A DNA stretch of 64,000 bases from the NCBI RefSeq assembly GCF_963675165.1, contig NC_087389.1, positions 2,700,001-2,764,000 on the forward strand, given 5' to 3'. Below the pieces are notes generated by a model that saw nothing but the letters and a program-made list of their open reading frames with translations, was not told the origin of the DNA and ran no database searches. The DNA comes from Halichondria panicea. Taxonomy: Eukaryota; Porifera; Demospongiae; Suberitida; Halichondriidae. Position numbers and translations under genes: made by a program. Positions 37,301-48,570 of this stretch are shown here, one piece after another (position 1 is the stretch's first letter; the number at the start of each line of letters is the position of its first letter).

Positions 37301-40300
37301 AATTGATAGGAAGAACATTAAACTATGGGCTAGGATGTAAAATAGCAGTGGTATATATCAGTAGCACATTACAGAATGTAATTCTGTAATGTGCTCCTGT
37401 ATATATACATGTACAGCATACCATTAAATGAGAAGTTATCTGTGTACTTCAATGAAGGGCCAGACTCAATAGTGGGCATCTTCAGCTTTCTTTTATCCTG
37501 TTTCTTTTCCACTCTCTCCTGCATTGCCTGCCTCAGTGGGTACATCTTGAGCTGAGCAGTGGACCTAGGGGCCTGCCCTCGAGACGAAACTAGTAGCGGG
37601 TGGCCAGGTTCTTGAATGAGAGGACTACTTACTGAAACATTAGCAAAGTCAGAGCCGTAGATGATATCTTGGGCTGTTGAGCCAGGCTCGTTTCCTCGGG
37701 TGGTGACACTGTATGTATGGTATATGACAGAGCTATATTGTACATAGTCTGTGTACATACAATGTACAAAGTACTTAAACGTTTGAATTAGTAATTTTAG
37801 TGGTCACACAAAAATTATATGTACAATGCATACAATAATTTTATAGTGCAAAAACACGAAGTGGATTAATTGGTACAAAGCATTACTAGTGCAAGTAAAT
37901 AAGTATCATTACAATTATAGTGCCTAACAAAGCTTGTTGCCATAATGCCCGAGGGCATTATGTTGCTCCAGTGCAATATACATGTATAGCATGTTGCACT
38001 CGTGCTGGGAAATAACTACTACAATCATGCCAAATGGATCGAGCAATACATATACATGCACATGTACATGCATGCCACAATCACCCAGAAAATACTACCG
38101 GTATTCAGATACATGTACGTACTCTGTATTCTCTCCACTTCCATACATATAGATGATGTCTTGTGCAGTTGAAGGGGCTTCTTGTCCTCTGCTTGACACA
38201 GGTCCAGGTGCACTCTCTTTCTGTACCGGAGCCAACTGAGCATGCTGAGTGGGATAGAGCAGTTCCTGTGCCACGGATGGCTGTTCTACGGGGCCGGAGC
38301 GAACATGAAGAGAAGGGACAGTGATTTGAGACAGTCTGGAAAGGATGCTTGGGTCCGTGGTCTCCTGGTTGTATAGGAGGTCCTGGACAACAGAAGGGGG
38401 GTATGAGGGCTGTAGAAGTAATGTACTGTTCACAGGTTGCGTGGAGCCACTGTCTGATTTGCTGCCCAGTGAGAACTGATCTTGTGGTTCTGATTCTATA
38501 AAATGATCCAGATCTTGAGGAAACTTGACGTCTTCTTGCACTCCAAATGGTGCAGGTTGATCAACCAATGATACACTCCATGTTTTCCTAGAGGCCTGCT
38601 GTTGTGCGACCTGCTCTCTTTGAGAGCTGCTCTCAGCCAAAGTTTTCCCAACCACAGAATTACTGGTATTCTCAACACTTTGCGATACATTCAAGTCAGC
38701 AGACACCACGTCTGTCAAAGACGTAGCAGGTGTCCCTTTCAATGAAGTCTCTCTTAATAAGGAATTAATTGACAGGAGTTGAGGAGTTGATAATTTGGCA
38801 GCCTTCTCACTCTCTGCGGTAAACCTTTCTCTCTCGCTTCTCAGAAACTCGAAACGCTGAGTTGATAGTTTGTAACGCTTTGCTCTCCACTCAGCCCTGA
38901 GTTGCCTCAGTTCAGCCTTTCTAGAGAGCCCAGCATAGTAAGCGATCATATCCTCCCTGGCCTTTTCTTGTAAGGAAGCCTCGTGGAGTGTGTTTCTTGA
39001 GCTAAAGTAGTCCGGTTGCTCCCTGTCTTCTGTACGTTCCTCGGCTTCATGCTCAGAACGCAACTGCAAGGAGATGAAATATGGCAGCTCATGCTACATA
39101 TGTACTTCAGGCTTGCTTTCAAATAGACACATACATGTCCGAATAATTTGACCCCTGTAAATGCTGATCATTGCGTCCGGCACAACTGTTAGCAAAAACA
39201 GACAAGACTTACAGCTTGATTTGTCTGTATTTGCTCCAGCAGTGCATCTCTTAACGCAACTTTTTTCTCTTTTTCTTGAGCTTTGTTGGATTCTTCTATC
39301 ACTGTACACGCATTTGTTCGTAAATTATTATGGTCACAAAATACAACGGTGACAAAGTACTGTCAACATACTTTTCAATTTCTCAGCATGAGCTCGAGCT
39401 TCTTGTCTGGCCTTCAGTACCTCTGCTCTCAACTCTTTCTCCTTGGCCAGAAGCTTTAGAGTAAAATCATACAGAGTGTGATGATAAAGTTAGTGTACAC
39501 ACAAAAAAGTGTGTACATGTACATAATTATTGAAGAAGGTGCATGTGGGAAACATAACTAGCGAAACTACAGGCACTGTACGTGTACATGTAGGTACACA
39601 TAAAACGCATATCCGAACTCGAAATACAGGTGTGTAACGAAAATGAGGTACAATACAGTGAATATGTACAAAGCACAAAAAACATTGGGCAAACCTCTTG
39701 TTTGAGTAGATCGTGTCTGACTTGCTCACTCTCCTGGACCTCTCTCCTGTAATGCTGACACTGCTCACCACATTGTTCTAGTCCGTCTAAAGATAGCTGA
39801 ACTCTCAACTTGGGTGGACGGAACATCCCCGTGCACAGTGGGTGCTACAATGAGACAATTGTCAATGAAGATGATCGTACAGACACAAAACATTATTGTA
39901 CATGTAAGTAGCTTGAAACATTGTGCGTCATCAGCCGTGCATTACTTTTTGCAAAGGGAATCGAACACCAACCAATATTTATCATAAAGGTAGCCAACAT
40001 GCCCACATATTCAAATACAATGTGCACAGAGACTGAATATTATCAAATGCAGCAATACTCCTCCGACATACACTCTACTACAGTGGAATCTCGGACACCT
40101 TGGTTTCAGAGGCAGGCCAGATAACTGGATAAACGAATAGATAAACCACGCCTTGATCCACCCACTTAATAGATAACAATAGTGCCACACGGTTGTCTGC
40201 GCAATAGCTGCAATCGCATGCACATTTAAAGGACACACCTATTCAGTATTATTATAAAGCTTGTTATGCCGGAAAATGGCGGATAATGGAGGGTCAGGTA

Positions 40301-43300
40301 ATCAAGGTTCTACTGTACAGTGTATCTGTCATTACATAGTGCATACATGTGCATGTGCATGTACATGCACTTGTACTAGCTCACACTCGGCTTGCATATC
40401 CTGAGTAGGTTGAGTGCCTTGCCACAGGTGAGGATGGTATGGGCCTGGCCTTCCAGGAACCCAGGGGCACACCCCCCACTAGCAGTGTACCCCTCATTCC
40501 AGTATTTATCATCTACACAGTACACCAGGAATAAGTTTACATAACACTGCCATTAGGCATGGCATAAACAGAAAAGCCACTTTACACAAATGTTTACACG
40601 AATGAATTGAGCAATACATGTCTACCTCTTCTAGCGAGGGCCTCCACACTGACATGCAGTCCAAACTCCTCCCCCATGTCCAGCCATCCCTGAAACACCC
40701 ACTGTTCCACAAACCTGCCAAAACAGTGCGCTATGTGAGTACCATGTCTTAGCAGCAATGATTATGTTAGCTAGGCCACTACCATATCTACAGTATACAC
40801 TTACATGTACATGTACATGAGCATCCATAAATAATTATTGGGTTAAAACTTAGAAGATTGGGTTAGAAGATTGTTAGGGTACATGCAAATTAGCCAATAA
40901 TGGCTTTGTGTAGAATTGTACATGAAGACTCAAGACAGCATGCTGTACTTCTAAAAATTCGACACAACTTACTTGAAATATGGTGCCAGGGCCTGTGCTA
41001 GTAGATGTAGTAGCAAGAGGTAGTGAGGGGTTCCCACCACCTGATAGGTCTGATTATAAAGGGCATCCAGTAGAGCAAGCCCCTGAAGAAGGCAGTGGAA
41101 CAGAGGGGTGAATACATGTACATGTACATGCGTGCAGACACATCAACTCTAATCTGTCTAGGAGTAGCACCATAGCACACACCTTGGGTAAATTTCTGGC
41201 TTCGTTCCAAAGGCCCATCAAGAATCTAAAGCATGAAAGATTATACTTCCAGTAAGATACACACCACTACAACATACTTGACTGTGGGTAGAATCCAATT
41301 TGCTGACAGTGAAAGGGTTAAGCCTGAAGCCTCCCCTAACCAGCATAATAGTAATTTTGCTGGTGAGTCTCCTACATGTACACTGTACCTGCTAGTTGAT
41401 GAAGCTGTGCTCTAAAGTAGTCCTGCAGTGATTGGACAGCTTCCCCAAACATCCGCGACACACTGCCACCCTCCTGTGATAGTGCAGCCACATATATTTA
41501 TATGGCATATCACTTAAACACAATGGCTTTTGAAGGTTAGACTCTGTATTTGCACAGGGTACAGCCTTTGGCCTGAGCAAAAACTTTTGCAGTCTACTTA
41601 AGAACACTAGCAGCTAACACATTTTGTACAAACGCTTGATGATAAAAGTAGTGCAACCAAAAACATATTTAGAGCACCTGGAATGTGTTGATAAAAACCA
41701 TGGGAAGGTTGTCCAGGTCACGGATGACTTTGCTCTCAAGGGAACTCCCATCCTCCACCTCAGACTGTGCCATGCCCCCCAGTGAGCAGTAGCGGGAGAG
41801 ACACAGCTCAATGGCATGGGGCAGGCAAGTCTCTGAGCCATCACAGAGGTACTGACGAGAACTAAAGGGGGGGGGGGGGGGGGGGCAGTGGAAATCTGAT
41901 GATTCAATAGCAAAATTATGACCACTACCTGTCTCAATACAAAAATGTAAGAAACAAGTTCTTGCTATTGGTATTCAATCACTCGGTTAGGACAATCTAA
42001 CCATCTCGCGCTACACCATTTCATGTGCAGTCATCCCATCGTTTTATATCTTCAACCCCATCAGTAATGCAACAGCACATCCAAATCTATACATGGCAAC
42101 ACCCAACACCTTCCAATAGTGACATACCAAGTCTGCCAGCCCTCCCATTCCCTGATGCTTTCTGGGTCATCTCCATTCGGCGGCCATGAGAAAAGATCCT
42201 GACCGGACCCTGCTGCTGTGTTGAAAACAGAAGCCTGCTCCTTGGTTAGTGAGGATACTGTGTCTGTTGTTGACGGGCGTGCAACACTGGTCTCCTGTAC
42301 AATAGAGCCAGATTAATGCCTAAATTGTTAGTCTGACCTTCAGTTTCTTACAGCCGTGCATATTCCTATTACATCGGCCACCAGAAATGTTCACACAAAT
42401 GTATGTACAGTATTATTATTTCACACTTAGTCTGAACTAATACAATACAAACAAGCAACCATCCACTCACCCCACGAGGCAGCAGGGGAGTGTTGTCCTG
42501 ACTGTAGGGAAGCTGTGGCAGTCCCAGTGGAGTGTTAATGTCCTCTACAGTACTGTGTACCAGTCCATGATAAAGAGTGTTGGTGGCCTGGTCCTCCATA
42601 CTAGGGTGAGCTGACAGGAAGCTGTCGAACCCAGTGCCAGGAGTGCGTTCAAACAGCTACAGTGTACATGGTGTAATCTACGTGTATTACAGAGAACTTG
42701 CCATTCTCAAACTACTCAAAGTGATGATAATTATGGCTGTTGCATTAAAACTACGTAGAGTCATGAATGTTGAGTCATGAATGTACAAGAAAACAATGTT
42801 TTAATTGCTCACAGAGACGCTTTCAGAGAAATCGTCCTTCATATCAGTTAAATCACTGTGATTGGGAGGTTTCTCAAAAAATAAGCTGTTGCGGAAAGAA
42901 AAACAGTAGCAAGGTCTCTTTGAATAATCTATACTTACCTCGAATAGATATCATATCGAAAAGGTGCACCTTCTTTTTGCTGAACCTAAGAAATGGGTGA
43001 CTTATAATTATAAGAGTGCCTACAAGAATATATCATGTCAATGAGATGCATACAAGTTTAGATTTTGATGCCATCAAGACCCATTGCCCCACCCCGCCCA
43101 ACTCTATTGACACCCACTAGGGTCAGCTTTCTTGTTGTCAAATGTTTGTTGCTAAGCAACAATTTATGACATGGAAATGTGAAATGACTCTTGGCAGTAT
43201 ATATGCCAGCCAGAGGAGGTACGACAGGTGCGGTGCAGCTCAGGCAATTAGCCTTTGATTGAGCAATAATTATCCACCCACGTCGTATGCTTTTGCTGAG

Positions 43301-44053
43301 AGTATATAATCAGTGGCTAATTGCTTGAGCTGCACCGCGCTTGTCGTACCTCCTCTGTATGCCAGCTAGAGCTGATAACACAGACCGAACCCACACAGTC
43401 TGAGCAGTCACTGAGAACTCAGGTACCCGGTAGCCATGCAATGCAGTATCATTAGAACAAGTGACACCTCAACCTCAACTTCACCATAGGACCACTAAAA
43501 ACCAGATATAGATACTAATTCCATGGATATAAACAGAATAGAGTTCATCCTAATAATTATAGTCCCAAGGAATCAAAAATTCGTCACTCACGTTCACCAC
43601 AGGAAGGTTGTCATGGCTGTTGTTTACCTGCACCTCGGCAAGTAAGGAGAGGAATGTCAACATGGCCTCGCACTCTTTGAACACCCTACACTCAGTGAAA
43701 GCGCTCACCGCCTCAACAAGGCGACCAGCATCATCGCTTTTACCATCACACATGAGGTGATAGCTAAAAGACATACACTTGCAAGCTGGGGACAGGATAG
43801 CACCCCCTTTGCTCATGCCAAACCACTCCCATCTCCTCAGAAGAATCGTGTCATAAAACTTTCTCACTAGGTTGCTACATAGTTTAGTGCTGGACTCAGT
43901 GCTCCATAAAGATACATTTTTCGGAGCTTGAAAGGTACTTTTCAGAGGGTTGGTGTATGTGTAGCTGGTTTTGTCCTCAGCCATGTACTGACATAGCTCC
44001 CACACAAGCTTGAGCGGAGATACCTCAACAAATCCCAGGCTAACTTCAGTCAT
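34372..44053 (-). CDS. TUBGCP6: gamma-tubulin complex component 6
   Basis: Twenty-three exons in gene order: 44053-43592, 42985-42939, 42885-42813, 42656-42471, 42294-42128, 41861-41678, 41473-41382, 41225-41183, 41082-40973, 40714-40626, 40512-40385, 39844-39695, 39453-39372, 39295-39213, 39063-38123, 37708-37422, 37230-37089, 36556-36258, 35874-35780, 35390-35172, 35034-34973, 34875-34700, 34457-34372; 4203 nt, 1400 residues. The N-terminal GRIP1 half is followed by a long charged helix (EKAREDMIAYYAGLSRKAE), a low-complexity linker with a repeated motif, then the GRIP2 half: STLVNEALLRYFL, LLEDGEFGHALS, WPCNIVITSTSVEKYNK, QHFVNVMHGYIANQV, KKAAPVMKLI, GYQPHLEDFLLRLDFN. The long inter-GRIP insertion is specific to GCP6. 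It should act in the gamma-tubulin ring complex in microtubule nucleation and centriole duplication. Confidence 0.96.
36712..37063. mobile_element. non-autonomous element with 9-bp target duplication in a TUBGCP6 intron
   Basis: 352 bp. Left end TAGTCACACAAGCCACGCCC, right end GGGCGTGGCTTGCGAGATTA; arms extend through CCCTTCATTC-AAGAAGG against CCTTCTTCGAGTGAAGGG. Exact flanking 9-mer GCATGCTAG on both sides (36703-36711 and 37064-37072). The right terminus differs from the left inside the outer bases, so the element is somewhat diverged. No ORF. Confidence 0.85.
37363..37395. repeat. short hairpin
   Basis: AGCACATTACAGAAT and its exact reverse complement ATTCTGTAATGTGCT flank a 3-base loop in a TUBGCP6 intron. 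Confidence 0.85.
40081..40315. mobile_element. pogo/Tigger-like MITE
   Basis: Left end CAGTGGAATCTCGGACACC, right end ATCAAGGTTCTACTG, bounded by TA on both sides (40079-40080 and 40316-40317). The TA duplication and a terminus of the form CAGTRGAACCTYG are characteristic of pogo/Tigger-type Tc1-mariner relatives. About 235 bp, no transposase, in a TUBGCP6 intron. Confidence 0.75.
43184..43512 (+). pseudogene. degenerate inverted copy of CFAP20DC exon 8, split by a MITE
   Basis: Plus-strand sequence in TUBGCP6 intron 1 that aligns to the CFAP20DC exon at 45003-44827 (minus strand). Shared strings include ACACAGTCTGAGCAGTCA, TGAGAACTC, AATGCAGTATCATTAGA and AGGACCACTAAAA. Small indels break the frame, and homology fades after CCAGAT. 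The MITE at 43211-43357 interrupts it. Its target duplication TATGCCAGC corresponds to TATGCTAGC in the intact exon, so the functional exon shows the empty site. No flanking intron sequence could be aligned, so the copied unit seems to be little more than the exon. Confidence 0.8.
43211..43357. mobile_element. MITE, CAGAGGAGGTACGACA family, copy 2
   Basis: 147 bp; left end CAGAGGAGGTACGACAGG, right end TTGTCGTACCTCCTCTG. The inverted arms also share GTGCAGCTC-AGCAATTAG-like sequence. Exact 9-bp duplication TATGCCAGC on both sides (43202-43210 and 43358-43366). The outer 16 bp equal those of the element at 31422-31531 while the interiors differ, defining a family by its ends. Confidence 0.9.
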
Positions 44054-44448
44054 ACTTCAGTGGTCTGGCATGGAGTGGAGAAGCTATGGCATGCACATGC
44101 ATGCAGCGCAGGAGTTCAAGAGCTTTTTTGTCTTTTATCCAAATGAAGCGCATAGTGCTGAATAAGCACAAGCACGCCTCGAAAGAAACACGCACTACAC
44201 GCCTCGGCCACAATTCGAGACTTATTTTACCTCCCCATGCACACAAAATTAATAGCACAACCTTGTTTAAGAGCTACAGAACTCCAAACTTTATACAGTA
44301 TATCGAATAATAAATCTTCAGATATACGTATACGTATACGTCTGTCACTTCACAAGAAAACTGATTCAGTTGCATGTGTACATAACAATAATCACTTCAT
44401 CATGCAAATCAAATTATAACAATGAATGTGGTTATACAAGAAAATTCG
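44054..44448. other. spacer between TUBGCP6 start and CFAP20DC stop
   Basis: 395 bp separating two minus-strand genes in tandem. It must contain the CFAP20DC 3' UTR and the TUBGCP6 promoter. A purine/pyrimidine alternation ATACGTATACGTATACG occurs near 44323. No exon seen. Confidence 0.5.
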
Positions 44449-47400
44449 TTACTGTGCTAGCTCATAGTATTTACCTGTAACTGGGTCATAAAAACAATTT
44501 AACTGAGGGTCATACATTAATTCAAGTTCCTCTCCTTCAGTGGTTGCTTTTTCAGGGTCTCTGACAAAGTCTGGTTCTTCAGTGAGCGTGCCTGACAAAG
44601 GACTTAGCATTCCTCCCATGTCACTGAAACGAAAAAAGGAAAAAAATCTTCATGGCTGCATGTACAGTGCTGGTATGCATATGTAATCTACTTTACCGTG
44701 TATCCAAGGAATCATGTAGCGGATTTATTGCAGCATCTTTAAACTTCTCAGTCCAGCCACTCAGAGTCTGTTGTAGGTTTATTTGTAGTGTACAGAAAAA
44801 GTCTCATTCAATCACAACACACATACCACGCTGCCAGATAGAGTGGCCTCTATTTCTGAATCTGGTTTTAGTGGTCCTACGGTGAATTCTTGAGGTATCC
44901 CTTGCTCTAATGATACTGCATTGGCTAGCCGAGTTCTCAATGACTGCTCAGACTGTGTCAGGTCTGTGTCATCGACGCTAGCATACTGCCGCCAATCATA
45001 GTCCTATCAGGTGCCATTATATTAACTATAATGCGAGTAGGCCCTAGTATGCTCTATACATGGTTGAGTTTCACAAACTTACATCAGATAGCCTTGTCTC
45101 GTTTAGCTGGTCATGAGGGGGACTACCACTGTTTTGATTTCCTGGTGTCATTGGCGTGCTGCCATCCTTCTGTTGAGAGGATCTTAGCCTGACCTCAACA
45201 ACAGGAGGTGCAAACAGTATCGATGACTTAGGGTTGGCTTCTTTGACTGGTGACACAAAGTCAGCCTCCAGGTCAGCACTTCGACCACCCTCTAGAGACT
45301 CCTGATTTTGATTGAACAATGAGAAAAATTGAATGGTGGCACAGCACATAATCAGCTACAAATGTAGAGCATTATATAAGTTCACGTACCCAAAATTCTA
45401 TACATATGATATACGGCTCTTTACATTCTTTTTGTAGGTTAAGCATTGCCTGAGCCGGCACAATAATACTATAATAATTATAAAGATTACCAAAATGTGT
45501 TTACTGTCTTTGAAGTCGGATTGCTTCCTCTCTGCTGATCGGGGCAAGGATCGATACAAGTAGAGCACCTCATCTACAGAGTTGTCCAGATCCAACTGCT
45601 TCATGTTACTAGTCACACTGGTGTTTAGCATTTGTGATTCATCTGAATAATCCTCTGAAATCCCACTTGCATTTAGACCACTAATTTGATTCGCTTTGCT
45701 TGAAGTGTTGTCCATGTAGTTATCTTGGGCATTGTCCTTGTACTTCAAAACATCAAGAGCCAAGTGCACATCTTGATCGAGATAATCTTCTATTGATTGT
45801 TGTTCAGTCGTTAAACTACTGCCAGTATGTCCAGTTTTAACAGAATCAGAATATGCAGTACTCTTACTAGAGATAGTCTCACTGACACCAGTTTGAAAGC
45901 CACTGTCAACGGACGTGGAGCTAGGTACAGTTTTCGACACCTGCAACATAGCTTCAGGCTTTTTCTTTCCTCCACTGATCATTCTAACTCTTTTCTTTTG
46001 CACTCTGAGCATTGCAGGGTCTGCTGGCTTAGATGGTGGTCGTGGCTGGAAGCTCTGACCATCAACCAGTGTCATTTCCCTAACACTTCTGGCACTGTCA
46101 ATTGAGGACGTTCGGCTAGACAGAGCAGATCTACTGGACTAAAACAAAGCAAAAACGATGTGAGAGTTTTTCCAATAAAATTAAGGTTGGACCATAATCA
46201 AGTCACTCTCACACACACTCTACCACATGTAAGTGAAAGGTACGGGTGTATATACATGTACATCATAATTAATATTTATGTACCGGTTTTGATCCCAATA
46301 TATGGTCTGGAATTGTAAATTTCTTTCCAAATGCAATGTGAGTAGGACGTTCATCAGCAGTAACCATGTTCTCAGAAGAAGATGAGCCCACGGTACTAAC
46401 AGTGCCATCTGTACTGGTTGGTTTGTCATATGATGGACAGCTCACACTTGCATAGGATATCACCTGACAATGGGATATTCTATAATGAAGCTATATCATA
46501 GTGCTAGAAATAATTATGTGAGCATATATAGAAGTATGTGTTTTGGCTCCAAAAATATTATGCGATAAAACAATTTTGCTCCTATTGCTTGAGTCGCGTT
46601 TGTTAGCAAGAGAAAATAATTATAATAACATTATAGTCCTACATGTAGCAGCTAACCTGCAGTCCTACACACACAACACACCCTCATGTACTGCTGTACT
46701 TATTTCCCCATTGATTAAAGAAGAGGGATTGGAAATGGAAGATACCTCGAATTATATCCGCGATACGCCGGGGTTTAATCGAGGCTATGCATCTAACGTT
46801 GAGTAAAAACTAGGCTATAGGTAGTATTCATGTACTCCTGGTAGTACTTTGCTCTCATTCTGCAGGGGGCATGAAAATGACGTTTTAGGGGGGCTCTGAG
46901 TGTCTTAATTGCACAGGTCATAATTCGTTTCCCCGCATATGTGTTGCGCAACAGTAACACGGATTAATTAACATCAAAATCTTTTTGTGCCATGCTGTAA
47001 AATGTCAGGTGATGCTACTTCCGTTTCCAATCCCTCTCCTCTTTAATCTATAATTAAACAGTGGATTCAATGGGATATGCACATACATGTACCTCAACTA
47101 ATTGTACGACACGAAATATATAACAGTATCAGGCATAACATTCTAACAGTACATGCAGTATACTTCTAGGAATGCTCTGTAAGTAGTGTCAAGGGGACTA
47201 AATCAAACACATCATGCAACATGTATACACACGGCATGCACATGTACCTGTGTCTGAGCAGTGGCCACACTGGTGGGCATTTGATAAGCTCGTGGAATTT
47301 CCTCGAATGGCGGGCTCACTTCAGTACCAGTGGTGTCCGGAGGTGAAGATTTGAGGGTAAAAACACGGCGAATTATGCAGCTTCCCCCAATAGAGACCCC

Positions 47401-48270
47401 CTCCAGGGACTTGTACGACTGTGCTTTGAAGAGGCCACTCACTAGGGAGCCAAGGTCAATGCACAGGTTTACCCACTGGGAAGGAAACATGAAAAATATA
47501 GTTAACGAGGTGAACAATGACAGCCTCCTCTGAACTCATGTGGTGCTATAGGCATTGATTTTATTGTGTAAGTTATTATTTTTATACACACAGTATAAAA
47601 ATGAAGATGTTCTCTACTGAGCTGCAAAAGCATGTGTGTGAAATCACCTGTCCTATGATAACACCAGATAATGGTACTCTGGCATTTAGAGGCGTGACCG
47701 CTATCTCCCTCTGAGAAGTGGACATCTGTATCCTCCTGCGACTCCCACTGCTGTCCACTACACCAAGATCAATGGCTACCCGAGCTCCATCTGGCACCAT
47801 GAACTGGAACACTAAGTATGGCTGCACCAGGCCCACTGTAGTGGAGACAATGTAGAATATGTAGTTTGAGCCTAAACCTTACATATAGACACAAATATGA
47901 ATTTATGCACAAAATCACTTCATTCACCCCTGTTTACGTGTATACAGTAAGTGCAGTAACGCTCTATAAGCCACACTGCATGGGGGTGCAATTACACAGA
48001 CATACAAGAGGCCTTGTCAGTCTTGGGTAACTGCATCCTGGTGTTGGTCGTCGAGGGCCCTCCCTCCATGATAACCACATAGCTGCGAACATCCTTGACA
48101 TACTTCCTGCTCACAGAGCCTGTCAGTTTCCACGGTGCAAGAGGATCTCGACCCTGAGCACTAAGCACTTCCACATGAGTACCACCCTACAGTGTATATT
48201 GAAGGTTTGCAAGTGTAGTGTGAACATCTGCAGAATTTATTGATCTCACTTGATACTCCTTCTTAAACAT
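44449..48270 (-). CDS. CFAP20DC: CFAP20 domain-containing protein
   Basis: Ten exons in gene order: 48270-48250, 48186-48006, 47835-47648, 47475-47248, 46463-46284, 46138-45491, 45301-45083, 45003-44827, 44767-44697, 44623-44449; 2088 nt, 695 residues. The 21-nt first coding exon gives MFKKEYQ and joins [20 protein letters not shown]. The N-terminal 220 residues are a CFAP20-like beta-sandwich: [70 protein letters not shown] long Ser-rich disordered region follows, with a short conserved helix [17 protein letters not shown]. The C terminus [23 protein letters not shown] matches the family's WW-like end. The molecular role of the vertebrate protein is poorly known; CFAP20 itself is axonemal. 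It forms a divergent pair with sortilin, 300 bp apart. Confidence 0.93.
46713..47048. mobile_element. non-autonomous element, AGGGATTGGAAACGG family, copy 1
   Basis: In a CFAP20DC intron. Left end GATTAAAGAAGAGGGATTGG, right end CCAATCCCTCTCCTCTTTAATC-like, as inverted repeats. Internal landmarks (CCTCGAATTATATCCGC, ACGCCGGG-TTTAATCGAGGC, ATGACGTTTTAGGGGG, GTAACACGGATT, TTGTGCCATGCTG) occur in the same order in 61677-62185. No ORF. Confidence 0.8.
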
Positions 48271-48570
48271 TTATTTTCTGCAGTTTCTCGTCTCTAGATA
48301 ATCTGAAATGGAGCCAAACAGCAGCCTAACAAGTGTCAGCGGTACTATACTGTGTGCATAGATACAGGATGCTGTTGGTGAGGTCTCTCTTGTCAAACAG
48401 AGGAAACAAACCAGATTCAAAAGTGCTGGCTCAGTTTCCTGCAGCACAGTTTGTTTACTTCCGCAAATGCCCCGCCTTCTCTTTTGTCATGTGACTTGTT
48501 TCCAGTCAGAGCACACCGTAAGAAAGCTTTTGTCAAGAGTAGTACAATTACAAGTAAGTGAAGAAGAGAC
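48271..48570. promoter_or_regulatory. divergent promoter, CFAP20DC / sortilin
   Basis: 300 bp between the two start codons, on opposite strands. Both promoters and 5' UTRs must fit here or begin within upstream non-coding exons. No recognisable TATA box; GC content rises around 48460-48500 (CCCCGCC). Confidence 0.5.

Noticed and set aside
41382-41388. CAG|GTACAG donor for the TUBGCP6 exon at 41473
   Set aside because: That donor gives phase 1 and an immediate stop in the next exon; the GTACATG donor 7 bp further keeps the frame (AGTVFLMGLWNEA).
41865-41886. Long G or C homopolymers (also near 12499, 17640, 26227, 30183, 58690) as regulatory G-quadruplexes
   Set aside because: Single uninterrupted runs in introns or spacers look like slippage tracts; no multi-tract quadruplex pattern or link to a promoter was seen.
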